From Macrosoma leucophasiata (taxonomy: Eukaryota; Arthropoda; Insecta; Lepidoptera; Hedylidae), in the NCBI GenBank assembly GCA_036365455.1, contig JAWQUS010000017.1, positions 1,674,001 to 1,738,000 of the forward strand: DNA of 64,000 bases, in the 5' to 3' direction. The stretch's first letter is position 1; each line of letters starts with the position of its first letter. Below the pieces are notes generated by a model. That model did no database searches. It saw nothing but the letters and a program-made list of their open reading frames with translations, and was not told the origin of the DNA. Position numbers and translations under genes: made by a program. Positions 44,466 to 56,239 of this stretch are shown here, in pieces.

Positions 44466-45005
44466 TTCTCTTCTTCTCTAAATAGAAAATTCTCGTGTCA
44501 CAATGTTCGTTCCCGTACTCCTCCGAAACGGCTGAACCGATTCTCATGAAATTTTGTGTGCCTATTAGGTAGGTCTGAGAATCGCCTTACATCAATTTTT
44601 CATCTCCCTAAGTGATAAGGGTTGTCCACCCCTATTTTTTTCTATTTGTGGACATTCTTTAAATATTTTTTTAATGCGGCATTAAAAAATCCATATAACC
44701 CTAACTTTTCACTCTTCTATTACCTACCAACCGCTATTTTTTTAAAGCGGTATTTGTTGTTAACTTAATTAAGCGATACGAAGTTGGTCGGACAGCTAGT
44801 AATATTATAAAATGCATGTAAGTTTGTTTCTTTCAGGCGAAAACTTCTTAACCGTTCATCACTAAACTTTGTACACATACACTTGGAGGCAATGATGATA
44901 TATGTTAAAGCTCATTGCTTGGAGGTATTAAAAGGAACATGGGATAGGTACTTTTTAAATGCGAGTGAAACCGCGGGTAGTATATTACAAATGTGAAAGT
45001 TACAT
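44466..45005 (+). mobile_element. Helitron-like repeats (family G and a relative)
   Basis: 44466-44804 shares CTCCTCCGAAACGGCTGAAC with 17875 and ends GGTCGGACAGCTAG|T. It is followed at 44806-45005 by another element starting AATATTATAAAATGCATG and containing GCGAGTGAAACCGCGGGTAG. Confidence 0.6.
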
Positions 45006-45135
45006 TGGATGTTTGTCTCTTTGACGCCTAAACGTCAGAACAGTTTTAAATTAATTTTGAAAAAGAATTAGATAGTCTGAAATCTGGAATAACAGGCTAC
45101 TCGTATATTCATTACATAGGTTTACATTACATTTT

Positions 45136-45336
45136 GACGACCCGGTTAGTCCAGCGGTGTGAAACCATCGTTTGATTCGTAGGGTCGCGGGTTCGATCCC
45201 CGCACTGGGACAAATATTTGTATGGCCTACAGATATTTGTTTCGGGTCTGGGTGTTTGTGTATGTGTTGTATGTGTACAACGGCACCCACGACACAGGTT
45301 TATACCTACTGTGGGGCTGTGAGTGTAAGCGTATTT
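45136..45336 (+). mobile_element. tRNA-derived SINE (family D), best copy
   Basis: GACGACCCGGTTAGTCCAGC, then GGGTTCGATCCCCGCACTGG, then the family body to GGGGCTGTGAGTGTAAGCG. Both internal promoter boxes are intact. Confidence 0.85.
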
Positions 45337-46280
45337 TATTTTATTTAATTTTTATTTATTTTTATAGGTATAAGCCTTCTCTCATGTCAAAAATGCCTCA
45401 TGCCCTGAAACCAGGTACTTGGTACATGGATCTGAAGTGGCCTTGAGAATCGGAGAGAAATAAGAAGTTAGATATTAGAAATGTAACTTCATACCTTTAG
45501 TCCCCAAAGGGGTAGGCAGAGACAAATGCATGTATTCGAGCATAAGTGATAAAAATGACGAAGGTTACCCATATTTTGTTTATTTTGCAACTTTGAATAT
45601 TTCCAGTAAAAATCATGTAACTTTGGAATAATACAAATGTAAAAGTTGGCAGCTGTTGACATCTCCGGGCACATCACCAAATTCTGGGTTACTGGGAAAC
45701 TTACATCAAATTTTAAAAATCTAACAGAACCAGAGTTAAAGGACTTTACACCGATATCTTTGAAAGCCGGGCATCGAACCAAGGAACCCAGAATAACAGT
45801 ACCTAGTGGCCTGCTACTACTAGGCTACTGAAGCAGTTACTAATATTTATTTTACAATACACTCCAATTAAATAAAAAGCGAAAGATTTAAGAAAACATA
45901 CACGTACGTATTTCCTTAATTTACTAGTAAGGTAAAACAGTAGTTTTACTGCCATGAAAATGAATTCCAAAGACTTCATGCCCCACTCATACACAAACCC
46001 CGGATCGAATCTAGAACCTCTGACTGGCCTGTCTTCGGAACAGACAAACTGCCACTAAAACGAGGCCTCACTTACATTATTAACTGTTCCAGACGAGGAC
46101 ATTAAATCATACCTCAATTAATGAGAAATTAATGAGGTGATAGTTCATACGGTGTTTTTTATAATCTCATAACGGAGTTTATTCATATTAAATTGGATTG
46201 TAAATTAATAGTAAAATTGTAAATGTTACGTTTTCCACATCAATGCATTGCGACAGAAATGTTTAAATTGCTCCAATGTT
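45337..46280. other. Unassigned DNA with small repeat pieces
   Basis: Contains a short dispersed repeat (45490-45545) and a reverse tRNA-like remnant (45805-45835). No gene. Confidence 0.4.
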
Positions 46281-46475
46281 TGACGACCGGTTAGTGCAGC
46301 GGTGAGAGACGACCGTTTGATTCGAAGGGTCGCGGGTTAATTCCCCGCCCCGGGACAAATATTTGTATGGCCTACAGATATTTGTTTCGGGTCTGGGTGT
46401 TTGTGTATGTGTTGTATGTGTACAACGGCACCTATGAAACAGGTTTATACCTACTGTGGGGCTGTAAATGTTTTA
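46281..46475 (+). mobile_element. tRNA-derived SINE (family D), copy 4
   Basis: GACGACCGGTTAGTGCAGCG and GGTCGCGGGTTAATTCCCCG; the B box has one substitution (TTAATT for TTCGAT). The body is otherwise close to 45136-45336. Confidence 0.8.
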
Positions 46476-46646
46476 GCAGCTATAAAATGTGGTAGCCTTA
46501 TTTTTTGCTAAACCACCGGTGATAAAGTTAAAGTGGCAGCGCTGGGTGTGTCAGTTTGGTTCTAGGGAGGTCGGTAGGTTCTAGGGATAGTCGGCAGGGT
46601 CATTTAAATATGCAAGTTATGCCACGTCTTAATACCGGGCTGTTAT

Positions 46647-47936
46647 AGGTTAGGATCCCACTATAGAATCATTTCGTTCATCCAGATATGCTGCAAACCT
46701 ATAAAACCTAGAAAATATATATCCAATAGGTTGTCTATCAAAAAATGGCCGCAAGTAATTTTTTATATATTTTTTTGGGAAAGAAATTTTATTAATTTGT
46801 TTTTTTTTTCAATAAAATATAATCCACTTCACGGCAATATGTATAAAGACTCTGAAAAATTACGGCTACCGTTGCGCACTTGGCCGCCCCTACATATTTT
46901 CGTTCCGCTCCGATAGCTTTTTACAAAGATTATCTAATATCTTTGGATTTTTACATAACATGTATTATTTATATATCAAACTAGCCGTTGCTCGCGGCTA
47001 CGCCCGCGTGGATGTCGTTTTATAATCCTGAATTTTCTTTGCTATAAACCTCACGGAGCCCGAGACCTTTCCAACGAATGCAAAACCGTGGAAATCGGTT
47101 CGTGCGTTCTGGAGTTATAGCGTCAGGAAGGAAAACCCGACTTATTTTTATATTATAGACTAGCTGTTGCCCGCAGCTTCGCCCGCGTGGATCTCGTTTT
47201 ATAAATATTTTTTCCTGAATTTTCTTTGCTATAAACCTCACGGAGCCCGAGACCTTTCCAACGAATGCAAAACCGTGGCAATCGGTTCGTGCGTTCTGGA
47301 GTTATAGCGTCAGGAAGGAAAACCCGACTTATTTTTATATAAGAGATTAAAGCTGCCAGCCTTCTGGGTACCATAACACGGGAAGGCAGTGAGTGATGCG
47401 GAATTTTTAGACGCATGTTGTTTTAAGTTTAGGTAAAACTTTATATTATGTAAATATTATTTAGCTTTTAAATATATTTTTTTATTATGTAGATTAATTA
47501 AGGTTTTTTAAATATAGTATTATGTATTTTTAAACACTAACCCTAACTTATTCATAAACGTATTTTAGTTAAAGTGTTGCTAATCTCTGCTTTGTCCTTT
47601 TCTATCCTGCACATTTGACAATGCAACTGACAAAGACAAAGCATTCTATAGCTAAAACGTAAGTAATTAAATAAGTTTTGTAAGACACATAAACAAAATG
47701 TAATATTTTAAGTTTTTTTTTTCTCATTTTTATGATATACGGAAGCCAAATTGAATCTGTCGCAAATAAGAGTTGCTGGCTGTTAAAGATAAAATAATTT
47801 AAAAAAAAAATACTTGCTGCCAAATTTTGAAAGGCAACCTAGTGGATATATTATCTCTTTAATATAAATATGCGTAAAAATTAGGTTTGCAACATATCTG
47901 GATGAACGAAATGATTCTACAGTGGGATCCTAACCT
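46647..47936. mobile_element. 1.3-kb element bounded by 55-bp inverted repeats
   Basis: Left arm 46647-46701 (AGGTTAGGATCCCACTATAG...) and right arm 47882-47936 are inverse copies with about two mismatches. The interior is non-coding and contains the tandem Helitron-like units at 46978-47345 and a MITE-like piece near 47540-47650. No target duplication was identified, so the superfamily is open. Confidence 0.65.
46978..47346 (-). repeat. Tandem pair of ~180-bp Helitron-like units
   Basis: 46978-47158 and 47159-47346 are nearly identical, both beginning ACTAGC(C/T)GTTGC(T/C)CGC and ending CCCGACTTATTTTTATAT. The sequence from GAATTTTCTTTGCTATAAAC onwards differs by one base or so. Confidence 0.85.
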
Positions 47937-48099
47937 GACTGGCAACACTGTTCGGAATCAAACAACGGTTTGATGCCCGGTAAAGACCGGGGGCCTGATT
48001 TACTTCCCAAATAGGGATTGTATGATACCCGGCAACTCAGGCCTACCAAAGTGTGTACCAAAATCTTTTATTGTGACTCTAAAACACCTCTAGAATGAT

Positions 48100-48292
48100 T
48101 GTTTTTATATTATTTCGCATTAACACATGCTTGTGAAATATATTTTATTTTTAAAGAAAAATGGAAAGAAAAATTTGACTTCAGGCGAGGCTCGAACTCG
48201 CGACCTACTATGAATCTAGTCCAGCCGCTCTTCCAATTGAGCCTCGCCTGAAGTCAAATTTTTCTTTCCATTTTTCTTTAAAAATAAAACAC
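48100..48292 (-). mobile_element. tRNA-like SINE (family E) as a snap-back palindrome
   Basis: 48100-48238 is a reverse family E copy. The 51-bp segment 48143-48193 recurs as a perfect inverse at 48239-48289, leaving a 45-bp loop of tRNA-like sequence. The forward arm joins exactly where the D-arm begins. Confidence 0.85.
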
Positions 48293-48867
48293 TTCTAGAA
48301 TGCATATCCATTAGCTCAACATAAGCTTGGGACCCGCTCCTTCATACCTACACACTGTAAAATAAATAAATTAAACAACGTTTTGGTAGTTCCTAAACTG
48401 AATTGCATGAAGCCATCATGGTACGGAACCAGTAGTGGTCGTCACTACAACGTTCTTCAGGAATGAGTTTTTACATTTTTAAACCCTTTTGGCTCGTTGA
48501 TTGCCATAATCGAAGAGGCCTCCTATTGTAGTCAGATTTGTCATCCGATTTTTTTTATTCACAAGATTACACATAATTTTATGCCGTTTCAAATGTCACG
48601 CCGATCAATAACTGGTTTTTCAACTATCTCATGTCTTTCTTACGTTACACAAAGAAAAAAGAAACTAATATTGTTTAGATTAACCTCGTATTATGAAGTC
48701 ATTTAATTTTTGCAAAAAAAAAACGGTGTTGTCCTGCCTTAACCTATTTTCCTTCGCAATTAACTTGGGTGGCACCCGGTGCGGATATCGTAGTACCAAA
48801 ATAAAAAAAAACAAATATTTACCTATACTTATGGTACTAAAGAACTAGACTAGACAATCCCCTTAGT

Positions 48868-49386
48868 TTTTTTATGTATTGAAAGTGGCAAACAAGCATG
48901 CAGTTCACATTTATGTTAAGTGATGACTGCAGCCTATAGACACCCACACGAATACCAGAGGCTCACCGCGGACACTTCGCCAAAATTCCATACAAACGCT
49001 TAATTTGGTGTCTATTACACAGCGATCAATCAGATACGTGTAAATACACGTGCACCTGTGTGCGTAGCACGTGGAGAATACCAAACGTAGTCCATAAAAG
49101 GGCAGGAGGTTGGGTGAGGCGGGGAAATCGGGCGGGACGTCGAAGTGTCCATTCTGTACGCAGTATTATTACATATTCTTTGCCAGAGGTCAAAATGGAG
49201 ATGTGTTACCACTTCTGAGGCCTAAGGTGTTATGCCTCTGTGCCGGAAATTGCAGGGCCGTACATTACCACCTGACCGGAGCACGATAGTGCTTAACACT
49301 ACCATTTAGCGGCAAGAACGAGTAGGTATTAAGTAATGCGGTGGTGCCTGCGCCCGCGAGTTCCGTCACTGGAGCTCTACCACCAG
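48868..49386 (-). repeat. Family A full reverse copy with nested family B
   Basis: Family A from 48868 to 49386, interrupted by family B at 48962-49182. CCAGAGG is present on both sides of the insert (48955-48961 and 49183-49189). Confidence 0.8.
48962..49182 (+). mobile_element. Family B inside family A, 7-bp duplication
   Basis: From CTCACCGCGGACACTTCGCC to TACATATTCTTTG. The flanking CCAGAGG repeats define the ends and show family B is a mobile unit of ~221 bp. Confidence 0.8.
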
Positions 49387-49389
49387 CGA

Positions 49390-50494
49390 AGGAGATTTTT
49401 TTTAGTTGCACGGTCACAGTCACCTGAAGTCAATTTACCACACTTTTACATAATCACATATTGTCAGTTGACGTGGACACGTCTCCAATAGGTACAAACT
49501 TAAAAAATACATGGAATGCACTATGATATTAGCAAATAATTCCAGGAATATCAGTCCATTCTTTTTGGTCCGTTCAGGTACGTAGTATTTACATATTCTC
49601 TGGTTCAGGCTAAGTAGGTACCCATCAAAACAATCCAGATAATTTGTGTTAAAATTCATTTAATTTAATTTAACAAATGGTTTAAGGCGTCTTAGCGTCG
49701 GCATTAGCATATCATAGATTGATAATTTTATAGCAGGTCAGATGCACATGAGTTTATTATACCCCAAGGTACCTACTTGTAGACTTGATAAAAAAAATTA
49801 TACATATTAATTATGAGGTAGCTTAAACGTTAGTTAACCTTTCTTATGCGCATAGCCACAGTAGATAGAGTCATAGCTACGCCACTGTTTCAAAAACCAA
49901 CAGTTTAAATATCGCTCTCACAATCGAACCTACATCTGAGTAAACAATATTGATAAGAACTCTTTCGTTACATTTAATTTTCCGCTCGACTGCACTCATA
50001 TCATTAGCACTGTTGTGGGTGTGAAAATGTGTTATTGCCAATAATACATTCAGGTATGCAAACAATGATGTATTATAATTATTATTGTAAAGCGGATTGT
50101 AATTAAAAGTTATCCTTCTATTGAAATAGAACTAGTTTTCAGTTTTATCTCGCGTAAATTAAACTAAAATGATAAATGGTTATCCGTCTACTAAGGCTAT
50201 GTAGGTCTACCTATTCAAGAATCGCAAGTGTTCAAACGTTTCATTTTGAGAAAATATGTTTTCTTTTATTTAGTTTAATTTCCAGATATCGATACCGCCC
50301 ATTACATTTTATTTTAGTTTTATTTTTGTTTTAAAAAAAGGAGTTTCAAGTATATAGACCTAATAGTATCGAAGTAAAGAGGCTGCGAGATACGAACAGA
50401 CAAACAGTCAGATTTGATGAATGTATGAGAATTCCGTTTTTTGCTATTTGGCTACGGAATTCTGAAATTAGAGAGAAAAAAATCATTAAATTAG
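49390..50494. other. Unassigned AT-rich DNA
   Basis: No gene was supported. GCTATTTGGCTACGGAATTC near 50443 recalls the repeat at 61845-62335. Confidence 0.35.
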
Positions 50495-50895
50495 TCTCGA
50501 ACATCTGAGCCTGCGCAGAGACAACAGGCGGCTGTGCATTTTTACTGTCTCTGCAATGGTGAATGCTCTACTAAACTGTTTGAAATGATGCCACCTTATC
50601 TTTTTCTATACCGCACAACCCGCCGAAGAGAGAAGTTCCACCCACACTGACTGGACATGTAGCAATCAAAAAATTGTACCATTATCGTTTCTGTCTAGAA
50701 CGTGCAAATTGAAATGAATGAAATGAATTTCCCTTTGAGGTGTTCTCCCGGTGCTGCATTAAGGCGTTCTTTAGAACTGGCTTTAAAAGAGTCCTTCAGG
50801 ACTGGCAGCTCTTTGACCACTCCACTGGTGCTGCAAAAGCGACTGTGACCACGTTATATCAGATGTCAGCTTGTCTGTCATACTCTTGACATAAA
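50495..50895 (+). mobile_element. LINE ORF2 3' end (family J), copy 2
   Basis: Same blocks as 38880-39345 (TCGAACATCTGAGCCTGCGC, CAGGACTGGCAGCTCTTTG); more diverged. Confidence 0.65.
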
Positions 50896-51539
50896 AAAAT
50901 CAGTCAGAACTTAAACCTGAATGAGGACCTCGGTAGCTTGTTGAAGCCCTCTGCGCTCGCCTGCAGCCCGGTGAAGTAGACTACGGGCGTCTCGAAACGT
51001 TCCGTACATAAATTCATTCCAAAAACAAAAGAAAACGACGGTAGCTTGGTTGGTAAAGCGGCCAAAGTCACAGGTCCAGAATTCTGGTTAGGATCGCTCA
51101 CATACAAAAATGCAATAGACTGGTCAATAATGTTGGATTATTTATCATTATTTTTTGTAAGAAAATAATCGAACTAAAGATTTGAAACCATGCTGTTCCT
51201 CCCCTCCCACGTGTCCTTACATTAAATATTAGTTTACTCCAGTGAGCTTATTAATAACATATAATATCATTGGTTTACTCACACGTTTCATGAAATAGCC
51301 AATTCATTAGAAACCTTCACAAAACACTTGACCGTTTATCTGCTAAACGCTTATCACAGAACAATACTGAAATGACTGTAATTAGCAATTTAACGCTCTC
51401 TTTGCTACTGACTCGGTTTAAAGATAAATCAAAATTATACATACCTACTCAGTGAATTTGTTTACATGTTCATTGTTTACTTTCCAATAGATACAAGAAT
51501 CTGGAATCTACAACCAGTATCTAACAAGAAATATAACAT

Positions 51540-51605
51540 ACTTTACGAAGAAAACTTCGACTTTTCGGGTCTGTGGAGAGTTATCTCTTTAGCAACTTAC
51601 CTATG
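51540..51605. repeat. Fragment of the 53487/57670 MITE family
   Basis: CGACTTTTCGGGTCTGTGGA and GTTATCTCTTTAGCAACTTA match the interior of those elements. Confidence 0.45.
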
Positions 51606-51619
51606 TGACGTTTCTCGAC

Positions 51620-52105
51620 TATTTTGCCGCTAAATGGTAGCGCTCAGCAGTATCGTGTTCCGGTCAGGCTGTAATGTACAGCCCTGTAATTCCCGGAACA
51701 GAGGTATAACACCTTGGCCCTCAGGAGTGGTAACGCATCTGCATTTTGACCTTGGTCTTTGTGTAAGTGTCTAGGCTGCAGTCATCACTGAACATCAATG
51801 TAAACTGCATGCTTGTATGCCACTTTCATTATATATGATACTTGGAAATGCTCAACGGTCGATTCGCGCGTTCATTCCTGCCCAGAACGTGCAAATTGTG
51901 CAACAAACTTCTCTCTAAGGTGTTCCCCCGGCGCTACAATATGGGGCTACAAAATTCTTCAAAACTGGCGTCAAAAGAGTCCTTCAGGGTTGGCAGCGCG
52001 TTGCTAACTCCCCTGGTGTTGCAAATGTTCATAGGCGACGGTTACCACTTTCCATCAGGTGGCCCGTCAGCTTGTCTGTCAATCCTTTGATATAAAAAAA
52101 AAACA
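51620..52105 (+). mobile_element. Family A 3' part joined to a family J LINE end
   Basis: 51620-51838 is family A without its 5' third. 51845-52105 is the LINE end (CAGAACGTGCAAATTGTG to GGCCCGTCAGCTTGTCTG) followed by an A run. Confidence 0.65.
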
Positions 52106-52363
52106 TAAAAATCTATGTGAGATGCATGCTTGTTTGTCACCTTCCTTACATATAAAAGACCATATTTAAAAACCAAGAATACATTCATGCGATCATTGCC
52201 ACATGAAACTGGTTATAAACAAAATCTATTAAAATTCTTGGATAACTATAAAACTGTTATCGTTTTAGCAAACGGGGTGCAGGCGCAGCCTGCAGTAGCG
52301 ATAGAAAGTGGTTATGCTAATTCGTCGCGAATTGTCAATGTATACAAGAATGTTAGATGCTTA

Positions 52364-52509
52364 CCCCCTTATTCATAAACGTATTTCAGCTTAAGTGTTT
52401 CTAATGTCTCCTTTGTCTTTTTCTATCCTGCACATTTGACAATGCAACTGACAGAGACAAAGCATTCTATAGCTAAAACGTATCTAATGTACGTTTATGA
52501 ATAAGGGGG
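52364..52509. mobile_element. MITE with CCCCCTTATTCATAAACG ends
   Basis: 146 bp with ends CCCCCTTATTCATAAACGTA and ACGTTTATGAATAAGGGGG, flanked by TTA on both sides. The interior matches 47540-47650. Confidence 0.75.
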
Positions 52510-52619
52510 TTAGTCATTAGCCATTAGCCACTTAGGAAGGTAAATGAGTGTGGTCTATTTGCATGTTTTTAGGAGCCTTGGGGTCGTTTGCACGCTAAGG
52601 ATTCACAGACGACTTGACT

Positions 52620-52960
52620 TTCAATAGAATAAGAATAGAATAGAAAATATTTTTATTTCGAATAGATCTTTACAGATACTTTCAAAACGTCAATAAATCA
52701 TAAACTACCTAGAGCGAATAACCATTACATATAGTAAAAGCAAAATCATATATTAATAGTAAATTAAAAATTAAAATTTAAACTATTTGGTTAAAACATA
52801 ATAATCATAAAATTTTTCAATTCCTTCAATGATAATAAATGAAGAAAAAGAAAAACTTATTTGTCAAGATCAATGTTATTCACTTAGCAGAGTTCCAAGT
52901 GCAGTCAATACCGAGAAGAACTCCGCTACCCAACAAACTCAGAAAATAAAATTTAACTTT
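52620..52960 (-). mobile_element. LINE 3' segment (family L), reverse, truncated
   Basis: Reverse of 12640-13193 and 55595-56150, beginning with an AGAATAGAA tract and ending in AACTCCGCTACCCAACAAAC. Confidence 0.65.
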
Positions 52961-53074
52961 TCGGAATAATAAACCGTCTAGGAACGCCAAAATGGACAAG
53001 TGCGTGTCGGGCATTGCATAATGTAGGGTTCCGTTTTTTAAGTAATGGACCAGTTTGTTCCACTTGACTTTCAC

Positions 53075-53435
53075 AAATACGCGCCGTTCTTATTGTTAAC
53101 GATCCAGGACTTACTGACAGGCTCGAACATCTGAGCCTGAGCAGAGACATTGGGAGTCTATGCGTGTTATGCCGTCTACCCGCCTAAGAGAGAAGTTCCA
53201 CCCACACCGATTGGATACTTGTTACTGCCCAGAACGTGTAAATTGTGCAACGAACATCCCTCTGAGGTGTTCCCTCGGTGCTACAATATGGGGTTCTTCA
53301 AAAATGGCGTCAAAAGAGTCCTTCAGGGCTGGCAGCACGTTAGCAACTCCCCTAGTGTTGCAAATCTCATAGTCGAGCGACGGTGACCACTTTCCATCAG
53401 CCCAATTTGCTTGTCTGTCAATCTAATAACATCAA
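53075..53435 (+). mobile_element. LINE ORF2 3' end (family J), copy 4
   Basis: TTGTTAACGATCCAGGACTT, CCCAGAACGTGTAAATTGTG and CTTCAGGGCTGGCAGCACG. The middle is deleted relative to 38880-39345. Confidence 0.7.
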
Positions 53436-53486
53436 AAAAAAAGATAAATCCCTGAAGATTAACTTAGAACTTGGTACAGTGCTCAT

Positions 53487-53717
53487 CAAGAAATAATGCA
53501 CATCGGGCCTATGAAAGTGACAATCGGCTAGTTTCGGCTTCGTAGAGCGTTATCTCTGCTGCACACTGCCTACGTAAGCGTCCGTAGGCCGGTATTGGTC
53601 AAAACTTGATCAAAATGGTCAACAAACGTCAAATAGGTTAGGTTCGAAAAAGATATCGCTCTACAGATCCGAAATAAGCCGACGTCTCTTCCTGAAGTCG
53701 ATGTGCATTATTTCTTG
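53487..53717. mobile_element. Foldback MITE (CAAGAAATAATGCACATCG ends), copy 1
   Basis: 231 bp with inverse ends (CAAGAAATAATGCACATCG and CGATGTGCATTATTTCTTG). The arms extend inward through TAGAGCGTTATCTCT and its inverse. A second copy lies at 57670-57937 in opposite orientation. Confidence 0.8.
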
Positions 53718-54046
53718 TTAGATACTGTACATTGAAGTCAACTACACTATTACAGAGAAAATATTTTATCTTAACACACATTTTACTATATTGTAATAAG
53801 TTTGGTGAAAACATGTCACTTCTATGTAGGTACCAACTACAGGAAAATATGATAACCTCGTGTGCACCTTGATACGGTCTGCAACTAACGTAACTACATG
53901 TTTTATATGCAACCTTCACTAGTATATCTCAAATTGTACATTAAAAACAATTAATTGAAGTCGATGAAGCCTTGATGTTCGATAGTTATAGGTTAAGCAC
54001 CGCGCTCTGATGGATATCGAGTGGTATTACCATGAACCCTTTTGAC

Positions 54047-54189
54047 GTGACAACGTCTAAAATTAGGTTGCCGTTCGGAGTCACTCATGAAAAAGTGTAA
54101 CGCCCGGTAACGTAACGATGAGTCACCGAACGAGAGAGAGGCCTGCCAGACCGGCGAATGCCTTTCTACCGAGAAAAAGACGTTGTCAC
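54047..54189. repeat. Short inverted repeat block
   Basis: GTGACAACGTCT (54047-54058) and its inverse AGACGTTGTCAC (54178-54189) bracket a GC-richer non-coding segment with GAAAAAGTGTAACGCCCG. Confidence 0.4.
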
Positions 54190-54343
54190 GGAAAATCTTC
54201 GCCCGTAAAACCGACTTTACAGGCAACCAGTTTTTTTTTTTATCTTTATTTTCATTTAGGGGCTTTTAATCTGGCGAGACCATATCAGGCCCATCGTATC
54301 CTAAGAGGATAGAGAAAATTACCGTATTCGCGCCTTGTTTATA

Positions 54344-54636
54344 CATAGAGCAACGCGGCTCACCGGTCGCGGCGGACCGGAGAGGAGTAGCCATAGCGTA
54401 TATTACCGATGCAAAACTGTCTGTCATTTTTTGCGGGGGGAAACGCGTGCGACCCACACGCACACTACAAAATCGTCTACTACTACGAAACTCACACCTT
54501 GACTTAAGACAAAATACAGAAACAATTTCACGCACACATTTAAACACCTAGGCGACAGGTATAGGCCCATTTGGGCTTGTACTTTGACAGAAGGGAAAGC
54601 CTGCATATGGCTACTCCCCTCCGGTGTTGCTCTATG
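54344..54636. mobile_element. hAT-type MITE (family C), inverted orientation
   Basis: Ends CATAGAGCAACGCGGCTCAC and CCGGTGTTGCTCTATG. The flanks show no 8-bp repeat, so one end may have been replaced by recombination. Confidence 0.8.
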
Positions 54637-54717
54637 CTGGTGGCACAGTTCCACGGACCAATAAACAATCAATGTGGGAGCGCGAGAGGAGTGATAGTAG
54701 AGTAGGTAGTAGTAGAG

Positions 54718-54815
54718 GTAGTGCCGAACACTACCATTTGGCGGTCTATTTACCGCCATTAGGTAATGCGGTGGTGCCTACGCCCTCGAACTCTTACACT
54801 GGCACTCTACCAGAA
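54718..54815 (-). repeat. Family A, 5' part only, reverse
   Basis: GTGCCGAACACTACCATTTG to CTGGCACTCTACCA. Confidence 0.6.
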
Positions 54816-54887
54816 TGATTCAAATCTTATCAAGTTTTAGATAATAATATGCATGTACTTAATTCTTAATTATCTATACTATATATT

Positions 54888-55245
54888 ATATTATATTTTT
54901 TATTATTATAAAGCTGAAGAGTATGTTTGTTTGTTTGTTTGAACGCGCTAATCTCAGGAACTACTGGTCCGATATGAAAAATTCTTTCAGTGTTTGATAG
55001 CCCATTCCATTAGTCAAATACAGACTCTGCTTAGTTTAGGCACCAGTCCCCCACAATTTATTTTAATAATAACTCACGACTTTTTATGTTTATAATATGT
55101 TAATGTGTAGTTATTGAGGTTATTGTGGTGATAAATAAATAAAATTTATCAAGGAAGGCTTTAGGCTATATAACATCACGCTAAGACGGATAAGAGAGGG
55201 TAGGTAACATTGCACCCGCGCGAAGCCGGGGGGGTCCGCTAGTTA
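54888..55245 (+). mobile_element. Helitron-like repeat ending in CTAG
   Basis: Starts near TATTATTATAAAGCTGAAGA, with GTTTGTTTGTTTGAACGCGC, and ends GCGAAGCCGGGGGGGTCCGC followed by TAG|T. Confidence 0.55.
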
Positions 55246-55261
55246 TTCATATAAGTAATAA

Positions 55262-55317
55262 GCGCTTTGGCTACTCCCCTCCAGCCCGCCGCGGCCGGTG
55301 GCCCGTGTTGCTCTATG
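55262..55317. mobile_element. Fragment of hAT-type MITE (family C)
   Basis: GGCTACTCCCCTCCAGCCCG to GTGTTGCTCTATG: one end of the element only. Confidence 0.6.
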
Positions 55318-55577
55318 GCCACCAGTAACGACATGAATAGGGCGTATCGTTTAGGTATTTTGTCACGAAATACTTATTACTGAAGGTTCAACCTTGCAAG
55401 AGATTGCGCATTAAGCAGTAAGGGCCACTTCAAATGTTTTGGAAGACAATGTTGTCATACAGAAGTATGCTTGAGGAAGTTAAATCAAGGCCGGTGCGTT
55501 ATAATGATATGGAATTATGGAACACGAGCGGTTCATAGGGTTGACAACATTTATTTTCACAGTCAGTTCAGTCTTTT

Positions 55578-56150
55578 TCTACTGGTGGTAGAGCTCCAGT
55601 GTGCAGGTAGCTCACTTCCCTCTAAAATGGTCGAGGAGGGCAATGGCTGTCACATGCGTCATACTCGTGAACGGGTGCTGTTGGTGAGGACTGGTCTGTT
55701 CTGGTTTGCAGGAGCTACATCACATTTAGAAGATAGCAGTTTATTTGCATCTATGCTATGGACGTTCACATTATTTGATTTTTAACGATAATCTGTTCTA
55801 GATTTAAGCTCTCATTTAAAAGAGCTCTTACTGAGTTTGTTGGGTAGCGGAGTTCTTCTCAGTAGTGACTGCACTTGGAACTCTGCTAAGTGAATAACTT
55901 TGAGCTAAGTGAATAATAAGTTTTTCTTTTTCTTCATTTATCATCATTGAAGGAATTGAAAAAATTTTTGATTATTATGTTTTAACCAAGTAGTTTAAAT
56001 TCTAATTTTTAATTTACTATTAATATATGATTTTGCTTTTACTATATGTAATGGTTATTCACTCTAGGTATTTTATGATTTATTGACGTTTTGAAAGTAT
56101 CTGTAAAGATCTATTCGAAATAAAAATATTTTCTATTCTATTCTATTCGA
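55578..56150 (+). mobile_element. LINE 3' segment (family L), copy 2, after a family A scrap
   Basis: CTGGTGGTAGAGCTCCAGTG (55580) is a scrap of family A. From 55595 the sequence is ~95% the same as 12640-13193 and ends in (TTCTA)n at 56135-56150. Confidence 0.7.
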
Positions 56151-56239
56151 ATAACTTTAACTTTAACAAATATCTTGGTGTAACCCAGGCTTAATATATA
56201 TTTGTATATCATGACAACCCTAGCTATTGATAATGTTCA

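Noticed and set aside
45136..45210. tRNA gene in family D
   Set aside because: Four copies share a long common body after the tRNA-like head, so it is a SINE.
52130..52378. 82-codon open frame on the plus strand
   Set aside because: It runs into a MITE end, has no recognised domain, and no acceptor/donor pair brackets it.
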